46,444 nucleotides of DNA, from contig JAFEGH010000012.1 in the NCBI GenBank assembly GCA_018240065.1, positions 1 through 46,444 on the forward strand, given 5' to 3'. The notes below the pieces were generated by a model. That model was not told the origin of the DNA and did not search any database. It worked only from the letters and a program-made list of their open reading frames with translations. This DNA comes from Verrucomicrobiota bacterium. GTDB lineage: Bacteria > Chlamydiota > Chlamydiia > Chlamydiales > Rhabdochlamydiaceae. The translations under genes and the position numbers were made by a program. Positions 16,840 through 25,873 of the stretch are shown here, in pieces. Within the stretch, counting starts at the first letter, position 1. Each line of letters opens with the position of its first letter.

Positions 16840-18240
16840 GTGAAATTTCGCTTTAAGCCGGACCGATTCTTAATCTTCTTCTTTGTCTTCCTGGGGGTTC
16901 TCCTCATTTCCCTGTTGGGCTGCCTTATCTATTTGAGGGACATCCATCAGCTTCAGATTAAAAGCTCTCAGGAGAGACACGACGCTTATGTGATTGCGAC
17001 TGAATTGAGGTCAAGTTCCAACGATCTCACGACCATGGTGCGCATGTACGTGATTACGGGTAATAAAAAGTACAAGGACCATTTCTTTGAAATCCTTGCG
17101 ATCCGCAATGGAGAAGCCCCCCGCCCTGTGAGATACGATCTAATCTATTGGGACCTTGTGGATGATGATGTGAGGCCGCGTCCTTTTCTGCCGGCGAAAT
17201 CTTTACAGCAGCTGATGATCGAGCATGGATTCACAGTGGGAGAGTTCGAGCTGCTGCATGAAGCTCAGGACAAAAGCGATCAGCTGGCGCGGATGGAAAT
17301 CGCGGCGATCAATGCGATGGAGGGGAATTTCGATGATGGATCGGGGAAATACACACGCCACGGACCTCCTGATCCCCAGCTAGCCAAAGACCTGGTCTTT
17401 GGAGACGAATACATGCAGATGAAAAAAGAGATCATGACCCCTATTCTGCAGTTTTTTGAGAATGTTGAAATAAGAACGACAGCGGAAAACAAGGAATTAA
17501 TTCACAAAGTTAACTTGCTCATGCTGCTTGCTTTGGCTCTGTCTGCAATCTCTACAGTAGTCATGCTCATTTCAATCATAAAGGCGTTGAATGCGCTCAA
17601 TAAAGCGACCCAAGACAGCGAGATGCTTCTCCTCAACATTCTGCCCTCGCCCATTGCCGCCCGTCTAAAAGGAGGGGAGGAGCCGATTGCCGACGAGTAC
17701 CCGCAGGCCAGCGTCCTTTTTGCAGATATCGTCGGATTTACAAAAATGACGCACACGATCGGCGCCAAAAAGATGGTCGATCTCTTGAATCAGCTTTTTG
17801 CTGAATTCGATAATTTAACGGAGGTGTTCGGAGTTGAAAAGATCAAGACTATTGGGGACAGCTACATGGCGGTGGCCGGAATTCCCATCCCGATGACCGA
17901 TCACGCGGCCCACCTGGCCGATTTTGCTTTGGCCATGAAGCAAAAACTGGACGAGTTCAATCGCGCAAAGAATGTCGACTTTAAAGTTCGCGTGGGGATG
18001 ACCTATGGAACTGTCATCGCCGGGGTGATCGGTCACAAAAAGTTCATTTATGATCTGTGGGGGGATGTCGTCAATACGGCCAGCCGCCTGGAGTCGACGG
18101 GGATTCCCGGAGAGATCCAGATCAGTGAAAAAATGGCATTGATGCTCGAAGATAATTTCACCGTCATCCCCTCTCATAAAGTGGAAGCCAAAGGCCTGGG
18201 CTCCGTCCAGACTTATCTGCTCAAGGGGCGGAAACTCTAG
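16840..18240 (+). CDS. Membrane-bound class III adenylate cyclase
   Basis: A 466-residue receptor-type cyclase. A membrane helix at about residues 9-31, a roughly 190-residue extracytoplasmic domain and a second helix at about 224-249 precede a short linker (NILPSPIAARLKGGE) and a class III catalytic domain. Metal-binding aspartates are Asp296 (FADIVGF) and Asp340 (IGDSYM). Lys336 and Asp405 (YDLWGDVVNTASR) occupy the positions that select adenine in known cyclases, with Asn412 and Arg416 in the transition-state positions. So cAMP is the predicted product. The start is GTG at 16840. The gene stands alone with its own promoter. Repeat copy 2 begins 12 bp after its stop. Confidence 0.88.
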   Translation: MKFRFKPDRFLIFFFVFLGVLLISLLGCLIYLRDIHQLQIKSSQERHDAYVIATELRSSSNDLTTMVRMYVITGNKKYKDHFFEILAIRNGEAPRPVRYDLIYWDLVDDDVRPRPFLPAKSLQQLMIEHGFTVGEFELLHEAQDKSDQLARMEIAAINAMEGNFDDGSGKYTRHGPPDPQLAKDLVFGDEYMQMKKEIMTPILQFFENVEIRTTAENKELIHKVNLLMLLALALSAISTVVMLISIIKALNALNKATQDSEMLLLNILPSPIAARLKGGEEPIADEYPQASVLFADIVGFTKMTHTIGAKKMVDLLNQLFAEFDNLTEVFGVEKIKTIGDSYMAVAGIPIPMTDHAAHLADFALAMKQKLDEFNRAKNVDFKVRVGMTYGTVIAGVIGHKKFIYDLWGDVVNTASRLESTGIPGEIQISEKMALMLEDNFTVIPSHKVEAKGLGSVQTYLLKGRKL

Positions 18241-18251
18241 CGATTCTCGCT

Positions 18252-18366
18252 TATATCAGAATAACTTCTAAACCTGGATTCCAGCAGCGGAAAAAGCGGC
18301 GAGAGCATTGTGTCCCGCCAGCTTTGAGGCTGCCCAAAACTTAAGTTTAGAAGTTGTTTGGGTATA
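18252..18366. repeat. Inverted-repeat (MITE-like) element, copy 2 (one end decayed)
   Basis: The right end AGTTTAGAAGTTGTTTGGGTA matches the family. The left end TATCAGAATAACTTCTAAACC has diverged in the first bases but still pairs (ACTTCTAAAC with GTTTAGAAGT). It is flanked by TA, lacks the long central palindrome of copy 3 and lies just after the adenylate cyclase stop, where it could also fold as a transcript-end hairpin. Confidence 0.75.
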
Positions 18367-18706
18367 TTCCAGCTCAAATCAATTGAAGGGATATGGCGTA
18401 AAAACATTTTTTATAGATCGCCTCTTCATTGCTTTTTCGCGACAAGGTAAGTTGCACATATTTTCTTGAACTGTTAGATTGGTTGGTTTTTACAAGCAAT
18501 TATTCACCCTGCCCTACAAATTGGCGCTTCCGCAAAACCCACTGCGCCCGTAAAATTGACTTGCCGTGCCGGGGAATTATTAATTCCCCTCTTTGGGATC
18601 CTTGCCTTTCTCCTCAAAAATCGCTAAAAAGAGGAAGAGGCGCCAAAGTGGCGCACTGTTGCTTCATTTTAAATAATAGCGTCCGCGTTCATTTAAGGAG
18701 TCGCTC
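18367..18706. other. Intergenic region upstream of lon
   Basis: There are 340 bp without a supported gene. Two small palindromes are visible: GGGGAATTATTAATTCCCC near 18569 and GCGCCAAAGTGGCGC near 18640. A possible promoter has TTGACT near 18548 with an AT-rich -10 about 17 bp later, overlapping the first palindrome. An open frame from 18429 has no ribosome binding site and no recognisable content. Confidence 0.3.
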
Positions 18707-21181
18707 TTGAGCAAAGAAAATGAAATCCCAGAAGATGAGAACATCGAAGAAGCTTTGGTCGAGGCTGTTCAGGACTCGGTCAAGGAAGACCAGCAACGCG
18801 ACAAAGCGCAATTGGACGCGCCTAAAGATGTCTTCATCATCCCCTTGACCCGACGGCCCTTCTTTCCGGGCATGGCCGCGCCGATTGTCATCGAGCCGGG
18901 TGCCTATTACGAAGTGCTCAAGATGGTGGCCAAGTCGGAGCACAAGTGCATGGGCCTCTTTCTGACAAAGAAAGAAGAAATCAATGTATACAAGGTCGGT
19001 TTCGAAGATCTGTATGAGGTTGGCGTGCTCGCGCGCATTCTGCGCATCATCCCGATGGAGCAGGGCGGCGCGCAGGTTGTTCTCAATATGGAAAAGAGGA
19101 TCTCCATTCGAAAACAGCTCAAGGCGGGCAAACATCTCAAAGTTCAGGTCGATTATCACGAGGATGTCGCCACCAAGAATACCAAAGAGCTCAAGGCTTA
19201 TTCGATCAGCATCATCACGACAATCAAGGAACTGCTCAAGCTCAATCCTTTGTTTAAAGAAGAGCTGCAGATCTTCCTTGGACATTCCGACTTCACTGAG
19301 CCGGGAAAACTGGCCGACTTCGCCGTTGCCCTGACGACCGCATCCCGCGAAGAACTTCAGGATGTCCTCGAAACCTACGATCTGCAAGGCAGAATCGATA
19401 AAGCCCTCGTCCTGCTCAAGAAGGAACTGGACTTAAGTAAACTGCAGAACAGCATCAATCAGAAGATCGAGGCGACGATATCCAAGACCCAGCGCGAATT
19501 CTTTCTGCGCGAGCAGCTTAAGACGATCAAGAAAGAACTCGGTCTTGAAAAAGACGATAAGACATGCGACATCGAAAAGTTCGAGACGCGCCTTAAAAAA
19601 CGCAAAGTCCCAGACGATGTCATGCAGACCATCACCGAAGAGCTGGAGAAATTGAGCGTTCTCGAAGTGCAGTCAGCCGAATACGCGGTTTGCCGCAATT
19701 ACCTCGATTGGCTGACGATCGTCCCTTGGGGAATTTACAGCGGCGGGACGGACGGAGCGGAAGGACTCGATCTCAAATTCGCCAAAAAAGTCCTGGAAGA
19801 AGACCATTATGGACTCAACGATATTAAAGAGAGGATCCTGGAATTCATCGCCGTGGGCAAGCTGTCGGGCGGGGTGAAGGGGAGCATCATTTGCCTCGTC
19901 GGGCCTCCCGGCGTCGGCAAGACCAGCATTGGCAAGAGCGTGGCGAGAGCCTTAAAACGTCAGTTCTACCGGTTTTCAGTTGGTGGGATGCGCGATGAAG
20001 CGGAGATCAAAGGCCATCGCCGCACCTATATCGGCGCGATGCCCGGCAAGATGATCCAGGCACTCAAATTTACCCAGGAAATGAATCCGGTGATCATGCT
20101 GGACGAGGTCGATAAGATGAGTTCGAGCTATCATGGCGACCCGGCTTCGGCGCTTTTGGAAGTGCTCGATCCCGAGCAGAACAAGGACTTCCTCGATCAC
20201 TATCTGGATGTGCGCTGCGATCTTTCGAATATCCTGTTTATCGTGACCGCCAACGTGCTCGACACGATCCCGGAACCGCTCAAAGACCGCATGGACATTC
20301 TGCGCCTTTCCGGGTACATCCTTGAAGAGAAGGTGCAGATCGCCCAGAAATACCTGATTCCGCGGAACCGCAAGAATATGGGCCTTAAAACAGCCGACCT
20401 CGAGTTTACCAAAGGGGCGATTACCCATATCATCAACGGATACGCCCGAGAGGCCGGCGTGCGCAGTTTGGAAAATTACATCAAGAAGATCATGCGCAAA
20501 GTGGCCATCCAGGTGGTCAAAGGGATGGATAAAAAAGGAACCAAGTTCAAAAAAGTCACGGTCTCTGATCGCAACCTCGATAAGTACCTGGGCAAGCCGA
20601 TCTTTACCAGCGACAGGTTCTATGAGCGTACTCCAGCCGGAGTCTGCATGGGCCTGGCATGGACGTCGATGGGCGGCGCCACTCTGTATATTGAATCGAC
20701 GAGGGTCGCTGCCGAAAAGACGGAGATGAAACTGACCGGCCAGGCTGGCGATGTGATGAAAGAGTCTTCTCAGATTGCCTGGACCTACCTGCACAGCAAG
20801 GTCAAACAGTATGCTCCCGGGATCCCGTTCTTCGAAAAGAGCCAGGTGCATGTGCACATTCCTGAAGGCGCGACGCCCAAAGACGGCCCCTCAGCGGGGA
20901 TCACTATGGTCACGTCCCTGCTTTCTTTGCTGCGCGACGAGCCTGTGCTTAAAGACCTCGGCATGACAGGCGAGCTTACTCTGATGGGCAAAGTGCTGCC
21001 GATCGGCGGCGTCAAAGAAAAGTTGATCGCGGCGAAGAGGTCGGGCGCGAAAGTGCTGATCTTTCCCAAGGAAAACCAGAGGGACTACGACGAGCTTCCG
21101 CCGTATGTCAAAAAAGGGATCCGCGTGCACTTTGTTAGAAATTATGAAGAGGTCTTCGATGTCGCTTTCCCGAAAAAATAA
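18707..21181 (+). CDS. lon: ATP-dependent protease Lon
   Basis: An 824-residue LonA. The N-terminal substrate domain (about 40-240) is followed by the AAA+ module, with Walker A GPPGVGKT (399-406), Walker B VIMLDE and the arginine-rich GHRRTYIGAMPG. The C-terminal protease has the catalytic dyad Ser729 (PKDGPSAG) and Lys772 (GGVKEKL). It degrades damaged and regulatory proteins. The start is TTG at 18707, supported by AAGGAG six bases upstream; no ATG fits as well. It is first in a tightly packed operon: the next start lies inside its last codons. Position and partners match C. trachomatis CT344. Confidence 0.97.
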   Translation: MSKENEIPEDENIEEALVEAVQDSVKEDQQRDKAQLDAPKDVFIIPLTRRPFFPGMAAPIVIEPGAYYEVLKMVAKSEHKCMGLFLTKKEEINVYKVGFEDLYEVGVLARILRIIPMEQGGAQVVLNMEKRISIRKQLKAGKHLKVQVDYHEDVATKNTKELKAYSISIITTIKELLKLNPLFKEELQIFLGHSDFTEPGKLADFAVALTTASREELQDVLETYDLQGRIDKALVLLKKELDLSKLQNSINQKIEATISKTQREFFLREQLKTIKKELGLEKDDKTCDIEKFETRLKKRKVPDDVMQTITEELEKLSVLEVQSAEYAVCRNYLDWLTIVPWGIYSGGTDGAEGLDLKFAKKVLEEDHYGLNDIKERILEFIAVGKLSGGVKGSIICLVGPPGVGKTSIGKSVARALKRQFYRFSVGGMRDEAEIKGHRRTYIGAMPGKMIQALKFTQEMNPVIMLDEVDKMSSSYHGDPASALLEVLDPEQNKDFLDHYLDVRCDLSNILFIVTANVLDTIPEPLKDRMDILRLSGYILEEKVQIAQKYLIPRNRKNMGLKTADLEFTKGAITHIINGYAREAGVRSLENYIKKIMRKVAIQVVKGMDKKGTKFKKVTVSDRNLDKYLGKPIFTSDRFYERTPAGVCMGLAWTSMGGATLYIESTRVAAEKTEMKLTGQAGDVMKESSQIAWTYLHSKVKQYAPGIPFFEKSQVHVHIPEGATPKDGPSAGITMVTSLLSLLRDEPVLKDLGMTGELTLMGKVLPIGGVKEKLIAAKRSGAKVLIFPKENQRDYDELPPYVKKGIRVHFVRNYEEVFDVAFPKK

Positions 21182-21674
21182 CAGCTTTTCAGAAGCGATG
21201 TCGGCGAAGGTCATCAAGCCGGATGAGCTGGAAGAAAAGGTCGCCGAGCTAAGGGGCAGGGGCAAAACGATTGCGACCCTCAACGGGTCATTCGATTTGA
21301 TGCACGCCGGCCATCTGGAGATGATCTATCAGGCGTCCAGGCAGGCAGACGTACTCATCCTCGCGCTGAACACCGACCGGTCAATCCAGCAGTATAAAAG
21401 CCCCCTGCGCCCCATCATCCCTCTCGAATATCGCTTGAGGATGATGGCCGCCCTCGAGATGGTCGATTTCGTGACCTGGTTCGATGAGACTGATCCGCGG
21501 CAGATCCTCTCCAGGATCAAGCCCGACGTCCATGTGAACGGAGCGGAGTACGGAGAGGACTGCATTGAGGCGGAAACGGTGAGATCCTTTGGTGGAAAAA
21601 TCCACATCGTTTCACTGATCCCTGGGCTTTCCACATCGCAGATCATTAAAAAAGTAGTAGAAACATGCGTTTGA
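21159..21674 (+). CDS. Cytidylyltransferase-like adenylyltransferase, RfaE2/HldE C-domain-like
   Basis: A protein of about 171 residues with the nucleotidyltransferase motif TLNGSFDLMHAGHLEMIY (HxGH family) and NTDRSIQQYKSPLRPIIP. This resembles the adenylyltransferase that makes ADP-heptose from heptose 1-phosphate. The substrate here is not certain: the heptose pathway partners are not in the window, and the family also holds glycerol-3-phosphate and pantetheine enzymes. The start at 21159 has GAAGAGG upstream and overlaps lon by 23 bp; an alternative ATG at 21198 matches the usual family length better. The end overlaps the rhomboid gene by 10 bp, indicating translational coupling. Confidence 0.8.
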   Translation: MSLSRKNNSFSEAMSAKVIKPDELEEKVAELRGRGKTIATLNGSFDLMHAGHLEMIYQASRQADVLILALNTDRSIQQYKSPLRPIIPLEYRLRMMAALEMVDFVTWFDETDPRQILSRIKPDVHVNGAEYGEDCIEAETVRSFGGKIHIVSLIPGLSTSQIIKKVVETCV

Positions 21675-22831
21675 TCGGCTCATTCGACACAGAAAAGGAA
21701 GCGTACTCGTTTTATTCTTTCCTGCTCAAGGAAGGGATCCAGAATATTTATGAGTCTTTTACTGAGGAGAAAACCAGCGCCAAGCAGTACCGGATTTGGG
21801 TTTATGACGAGGACGATCTCGAAAATGCTGTCGAATGGATGAAACGCTACAGAGAAAATCCTGCCGATCCAAAGTTTCAAAGCGGCGATATCCCTATGGC
21901 GACCACGCCCCCTTCACCGGGATATACCGAAATCTCTGAATCGGAGGATCTCAAATGGCAGAGCGTTCCTCCCGTCCGCGTCAAGACGCGCCGCTTTTCC
22001 CTCACCCTCACTAATTTCATCATCGTCCTCTGCGGTTTCTTGTTTTTGTGGAACGACTTTCAGGAGGCGCAAATTCTTAAGGAAAAAGGGGAGCTTGCAG
22101 TGCAGATCGCCATGACCCCTCTTCAGCAGGATCTGCTCTTCGATTACCCCAGCTCCTATCATTACGTCGAACAGATGATCGATAATGTTCCTCTGAGCTC
22201 TTATAAAGAGTTTAAAGAGCTTCCTCCCGATGCGATGGCCTATCTGAAAAAAGCGGACGAGGCGCCTTCGTGGAAAGGGATCTATGAATTTTTTGTGACG
22301 GCAAAGAACAAAGGTTGGAATGCCGCGGCATCTGTGCCGATGTTCGAAAAAATCAGCCAGGGACAAGTCTGGCGGCTGTTCACTCCTTGCCTTATGCATC
22401 GCGACTTTCTCCACATTCTGTTCAACATGGTTTGGGTGTGGCTGCTGGCCAAGCAGGTTGAAGAGCGGATGCGCAAATTCAAGATGTGCCTTCTGATCCT
22501 GATCATCGGCGTGATTTCCAACGTTGCCCAATACCTGGTCAGCGGACCTTATTTTCTCGGCTTTTCGGGAGTCATCGTCGGTTTGGCTGGTTTTATCTGG
22601 GTGCGTCAGAAGCGCGCTCCGTGGGAAGGGTACCCCTTGCAACGCGGCACGGCGCTTTTCCTGCTCTTCTTCGTCATCGCCATGTTCGTCATTGAAATTT
22701 TGACGTTCAGTCTGCAGATGTTTTCCGTCATCCAGCTTTCTCCGAATATCGCCAATACAGCCCATGTCATCGGTGGACTTGTCGGCATGCTTCTGGGCAG
22801 ATTTTCCTTCTTCAGCAGGAGGGTGTCATGA
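21665..22831 (+). CDS. Rhomboid intramembrane serine protease, GlpG-like
   Basis: A 388-residue protein. Residues 1-70 resemble the cytoplasmic domain of GlpG (the segment ENPADP also occurs there). A single helix lies near 115-130. Six hydrophobic segments from about 240 onward carry the rhomboid residues: His250 and Asn254 (HILFNM), nucleophile Ser301 (GFSG) and His367 (AHVIGGLVG). These match the GlpG catalytic arrangement. A 100-residue soluble stretch between the first helix and the rhomboid core (about 135-235) is extra compared with E. coli GlpG. It cleaves membrane proteins within the bilayer; the targets are unknown. Its ATG overlaps the previous gene and its TGA overlaps the rnz ATG. 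Confidence 0.9.
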   Translation: MRLIGSFDTEKEAYSFYSFLLKEGIQNIYESFTEEKTSAKQYRIWVYDEDDLENAVEWMKRYRENPADPKFQSGDIPMATTPPSPGYTEISESEDLKWQSVPPVRVKTRRFSLTLTNFIIVLCGFLFLWNDFQEAQILKEKGELAVQIAMTPLQQDLLFDYPSSYHYVEQMIDNVPLSSYKEFKELPPDAMAYLKKADEAPSWKGIYEFFVTAKNKGWNAAASVPMFEKISQGQVWRLFTPCLMHRDFLHILFNMVWVWLLAKQVEERMRKFKMCLLILIIGVISNVAQYLVSGPYFLGFSGVIVGLAGFIWVRQKRAPWEGYPLQRGTALFLLFFVIAMFVIEILTFSLQMFSVIQLSPNIANTAHVIGGLVGMLLGRFSFFSRRVS

Positions 22832-23727
22832 CGGTGCGCGATTTAACGATCCTTGGCTGCTCAAGCCAGCAACCGACACGCACGCGCAATCACGGCGCCT
22901 ATCTCGTCCGCTGGAATGAAGAGGGACTTCTCTTTGACCCTGGTGAAGGGACACAGCGTCAGTTTATCTTTGCCAATGTCGCGCCGACCTGCGTTACGCG
23001 TATTTTTGTCAGCCATTTTCACGGCGACCATTGCTTGGGTCTCGGCTCGATGCTGATGCGGCTCAATCTTGATAAGGTGACCCATCCGATCCATTGTTAT
23101 TTTCCCGCCAGCGGCCAGATCTATTTCGATCGCCTCCGCCATGGGACGATCTACCATCAGGTCATCCAGATCGTCGAGCATCCGATCCGAGAAGAAGGGA
23201 TTGTCGAAGAAGATGAGCATTTCCGCATTGAAGCGCGCTTCCTGGAACACGGGGTCGAGAACATCGGCTGGAGGATCACTGAGAAAGATTCACGCAAATT
23301 CGACAAAGTCAAGCTCGATGCCGCCGGGGTCAAGGGACCGAACGTCAGGCTTCTCGAGAGAAACGGGGAAATCGTGATTGAAGGAAAGAAGATCCGATTA
23401 GAGGATGTGAGCCATGTCAGGAAGGGGGACGTCCTCGCTGTCGCGATCGACACGCTTCCGTGCCAGGAAGCCATCGACCTCGCCAGGGGGGCCAAGCTTT
23501 TTCTCTGCGAGAGTACCTATCTGGAAACCCATCGCGATCTGGCTGAAAAGCACCATCACATGACCGCTAAGCAAGCTGCAGAGATCGCTAGGGCAGCCGG
23601 CGCTGAAAAGCTGGTCCTGACCCATTTTTCCGCCCGCTATCAAGACGTCGAAGACTTCGCCAAAGAGGCGCGTCTCATTTTCCCCAACACTCTTGCAGCC
23701 GAAGACCTTAAAGTATTCCCCTTCTAG
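22828..23727 (+). CDS. rnz: Ribonuclease Z (tRNA 3' endonuclease)
   Basis: A 299-residue metallo-beta-lactamase-fold nuclease. The zinc motif [12 protein letters not shown] (His63, His65, Asp67, His68) and later histidines in EHGVEN, the [17 protein letters not shown] block and LTHFSARY match RNase Z. It removes 3' trailers from tRNA precursors. The start ATG overlaps the rhomboid stop (ATGA). It is the last gene of the lon operon, ending five bases before the convergent WD40 gene's stop. The syntenic gene in C. trachomatis is CT346. Confidence 0.93.
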   Translation: MTVRDLTILGCSSQQPTRTRNHGAYLVRWNEEGLLFDPGEGTQRQFIFANVAPTCVTRIFVSHFHGDHCLGLGSMLMRLNLDKVTHPIHCYFPASGQIYFDRLRHGTIYHQVIQIVEHPIREEGIVEEDEHFRIEARFLEHGVENIGWRITEKDSRKFDKVKLDAAGVKGPNVRLLERNGEIVIEGKKIRLEDVSHVRKGDVLAVAIDTLPCQEAIDLARGAKLFLCESTYLETHRDLAEKHHHMTAKQAAEIARAAGAEKLVLTHFSARYQDVEDFAKEARLIFPNTLAAEDLKVFPF

Positions 23728-23732
23728 GAATC

Positions 23733-25055
23733 CTATTTTTTTAAATACAGATGGATCGCTTCAGTCCGACAGGAGTCCAGCAATAGGCGCAATTTCTCAT
23801 TGCTTGCCGGAAGATTAAAAAAGGCCTTCCTCGCCGATCCTTCGGTCGAGGTGTATTCGAAATCCCCGTTGCTAAGAACTTCATCCATGCATTTGAAGAT
23901 CTCTTCTTGCACTTTCTGATCCAATTTCATGAATTGATCCATCAGATGAGCCGTATAAACCACCGAGTGGGGCTGGCTGAATCCTTTCGCCAGGTACTCA
24001 AGGAGAGCTTTCTGCGATGCGGCCGTGCCAAAATCCATTTCGATTTCCAGGCAGCGGAACACATCGGATGATAGATTTATCGCCGATGCCATCGCCAGCC
24101 GTCCGTCTTTAATTGTCATTCCCATAAAAACACCTGCAATTTTATCGATGGATTGCAAGGGTTCCAGTGTCGTTTCCCTCCAAGTGAGGACCTGAATGGG
24201 TTTCAAGCTAGGGGAAACATAGAGGAAAGGGCTGTCGAACTTGATCGATTCGATTCGAGATCTGGATCCGATATTCAGGGTTTGGAGACATTTTTTTGTA
24301 TTCAAATCCCAGACTTTGAGAAATCCCTTTTCATCCCCGGAGAAGAGATGATCGCCTGCAACGCATAATGAAGTGACCGGGCAGCCGTGGTCCGAGAGGG
24401 TGTCGGTGCAGTCGCCCGTTTTGATATCCCAAAAACGGATAGAGTGGTCTTCAGAGCCGGAAATTAATTGATCCCCCCAGGCATCCAGGCAAAGCACTCT
24501 CCCTTGATGGCCTGTGAACTTGTGGCCCACCTCTTCGTAATCCATTGGAAACGCAGATGAATTTAGCTTTAGGGCCATGATTTCATTGCTTGAGGTTGTC
24601 CCCAAAAAGAGAAGATTGTCCCTTGCGAAGAGGCTTGAAAAATAATCTTTGTGATGGAAGGAGACCGTCATCGACTGCTTGCTCGAAGGGGATTCGAAGC
24701 GAACGAATGAATAGGAGCCCAACTGATAGATTGAAGCGATGATGCTGCTGCCTTTGACGGCCAGAGTGCAGTTGGAACGAATCGCAGCTAGAGCGTTTGT
24801 GATTGGCGTCCAATAAAAACTGCTTTTAGTGGGAAGGTGGAAGTTTTCGGGGTCCAGGGGGTGGTCTATTATTGCAAAGGTGCGGGCTGAAATATTTCTA
24901 AATTTTGTCTCAATTAATGCACTGCGCTGCTCGATTTCCAATGTGCTCATTCCGCTAGAATCGAAGCAGTCCTTCCATTTCAAATAGGATGGGGAAAAAC
25001 GTTCAGAATTGGAGGATTGGTCCTTAGTTGTCTTCAATTGTACATCGGATGACAT
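23733..25055 (-). CDS. WD40-repeat protein
   Basis: A protein of about 440 residues. Clear WD repeats lie in the middle: GHQGRVLCLDAWGDQLISGS to RFWDI, then PVTSLCVAGDHLFSGDEKG to KVWDL. Less regular blades lie on both sides, so a single beta-propeller is likely. The C-terminal 100 or so residues are helical. WD40 proteins are scaffolds and common in eukaryotes; in intracellular bacteria they are sometimes exported effectors, but no export signal is visible here. The ATG at 25055 is preferred because GAGAGG lies four bases upstream; another at 25085 lacks a ribosome binding site. Its partner and function are unknown. Confidence 0.75.
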   Translation of the reverse strand: MSSDVQLKTTKDQSSNSERFSPSYLKWKDCFDSSGMSTLEIEQRSALIETKFRNISARTFAIIDHPLDPENFHLPTKSSFYWTPITNALAAIRSNCTLAVKGSSIIASIYQLGSYSFVRFESPSSKQSMTVSFHHKDYFSSLFARDNLLFLGTTSSNEIMALKLNSSAFPMDYEEVGHKFTGHQGRVLCLDAWGDQLISGSEDHSIRFWDIKTGDCTDTLSDHGCPVTSLCVAGDHLFSGDEKGFLKVWDLNTKKCLQTLNIGSRSRIESIKFDSPFLYVSPSLKPIQVLTWRETTLEPLQSIDKIAGVFMGMTIKDGRLAMASAINLSSDVFRCLEIEMDFGTAASQKALLEYLAKGFSQPHSVVYTAHLMDQFMKLDQKVQEEIFKCMDEVLSNGDFEYTSTEGSARKAFFNLPASNEKLRLLLDSCRTEAIHLYLKK

Positions 25056-25146
25056 GGCGCCTCTCAAATTAATTTCTTTGTTCATTTTCGAGAAACTACA
25101 AAGGCTAAGTGAGAGGGGAGGTAATTATCAAGTAAATTGAAATTCA

Positions 25147-25389
25147 CTAAGACATCGTTAAATCGCGGGCGATCAGCTGGAGTTCTTGGATCAGAGCCTG
25201 GGTGGGCTCAGGATTGGAAGTGAAGGTGCGGAGCATTTTGCTAAGGTCTGAATTCTCTGGCTGCTGTTCGTGAAATTTCTGAATGGCCTGAAGCAAAGTG
25301 ATATTTTCTTCAATACCCGGAATTTCAAGCGGCTGATTGAGGATATTGGAGAGGATTTCGGCGCTGTCTTTTAGATTTTCCCTTAACAT
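25147..25389 (-). CDS. Small helical protein (80 aa), function unknown
   Basis: An 80-residue, Glu/Leu/Gln-rich protein predicted to be mostly helical (ENLKDSAEILSNILNQ, ITLLQAIQKFHEQQ, ALIQELQLIARDL). No Cys, signal peptide or membrane segment is seen. AAGGA lies directly before the ATG and the previous gene ends three bases upstream, so it is the third gene of a small operon. I do not recognise the family. Size and helicity would suit a type III secretion chaperone or needle-like protein, but no motif supports that. Confidence 0.6.
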   Translation of the reverse strand: MLRENLKDSAEILSNILNQPLEIPGIEENITLLQAIQKFHEQQPENSDLSKMLRTFTSNPEPTQALIQELQLIARDLTMS

Positions 25390-25392
25390 TCC

Positions 25393-25632
25393 TTACCTCA
25401 CTAAGATGGCCTGTTCGACCGTCTGGTTTAGATGGTTTCCATTCGAAGTGACTTCCTGCAGGAACGAAGGCTGAGTTGACAAGGATGGGTCGTCCAATGC
25501 TTTTTGCAGTTGTTCGGCTAGGATCGTCGCCTGGGTCTGCATCTGTTGCGCCAGCTGGGGGACGTTCGGCGATGCTGATGAGGCTTGCGGAAGGGGTTGG
25601 CTCGGAGATGGTCCGCCGATAGGAGTCGTCAT
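25393..25632 (-). CDS. Small Gln/Ser/Pro-rich protein (79 aa), function unknown
   Basis: A 79-residue protein with a Pro/Ser-rich start (TTPIGGPSPSQPLPQASS) and a helical, Gln-rich remainder (QLAQQMQTQATILAEQLQKA). GGAG lies five bases before the ATG. It is the middle gene of the 42-79-80 codon cluster, with gaps of only 9 and 3 bases. A disordered Ser/Pro-rich N-terminus is compatible with type III secretion, but that is only suggestive. No family is recognised. Confidence 0.6.
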   Translation of the reverse strand: MTTPIGGPSPSQPLPQASSASPNVPQLAQQMQTQATILAEQLQKALDDPSLSTQPSFLQEVTSNGNHLNQTVEQAILVR

Positions 25633-25641
25633 GGAAGCTCC

Positions 25642-25770
25642 TTACTTTCGTTTAGAGAGTTTTTTTCGGGAATGGCGGGAAGAGCCTCTTTTCTTTTTAA
25701 AGGGACTTTTCGGTTCGCGCACAAAAGAGGTTTGCATCGGCCAGCCGGCCAGAGGGGGGAGGTCTTTCAT
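25642..25770 (-). CDS. Very small basic protein (42 aa), function unknown
   Basis: A 42-codon frame beginning MKDLPPLAGWPMQTSF and ending in a strongly basic tail (SPFKKKRGSSRHSRKKLSK). It is supported by an upstream promoter with consensus TTGACA, by AAGGG before the ATG, and by tight spacing to the next gene (TAA, then GGAG nine bases before the next ATG). The tail suggests nucleic acid or membrane contact. No family is recognised; it would be missed by length-filtered gene calling. Confidence 0.5.
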   Translation of the reverse strand: MKDLPPLAGWPMQTSFVREPKSPFKKKRGSSRHSRKKLSKRK

Positions 25771-25791
25771 AATTACCCTTCTTTTCTTAAG

Positions 25792-25820
25792 ATGGTATAA
25801 TTAAAATATTAAATTGTCAA
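25792..25820 (-). promoter_or_regulatory. Promoter of the three-gene small-protein operon
   Basis: On the minus strand, a perfect TTGACA (25815-25820) and TACCAT (25792-25797) are 17 bp apart in an AT-rich spacer. Transcription would start near 25785, about 15 bp before the 42-codon gene. Confidence 0.6.
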
Positions 25821-25828
25821 ATTAGGGG

Positions 25829-25851
25829 AGGGATATTTTGAATATATCCCT
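25829..25851 (-). terminator. Hairpin after the SpoU methyltransferase gene
   Basis: AGGGATAT and ATATCCCT form a perfect 8-bp stem with a 7-base loop. It lies 22 bp after the methyltransferase stop and just before the next promoter, so it probably ends the upstream transcript. The T-run is weak. Confidence 0.5.
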
Positions 25852-25873
25852 AATTACGAGAGAGGACTGGAAA

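Noticed and set aside
18429..18710. 93-codon ORF upstream of lon
   Set aside because: No ribosome binding site, no recognisable content, overlaps the lon ribosome binding site and contains palindromic DNA.
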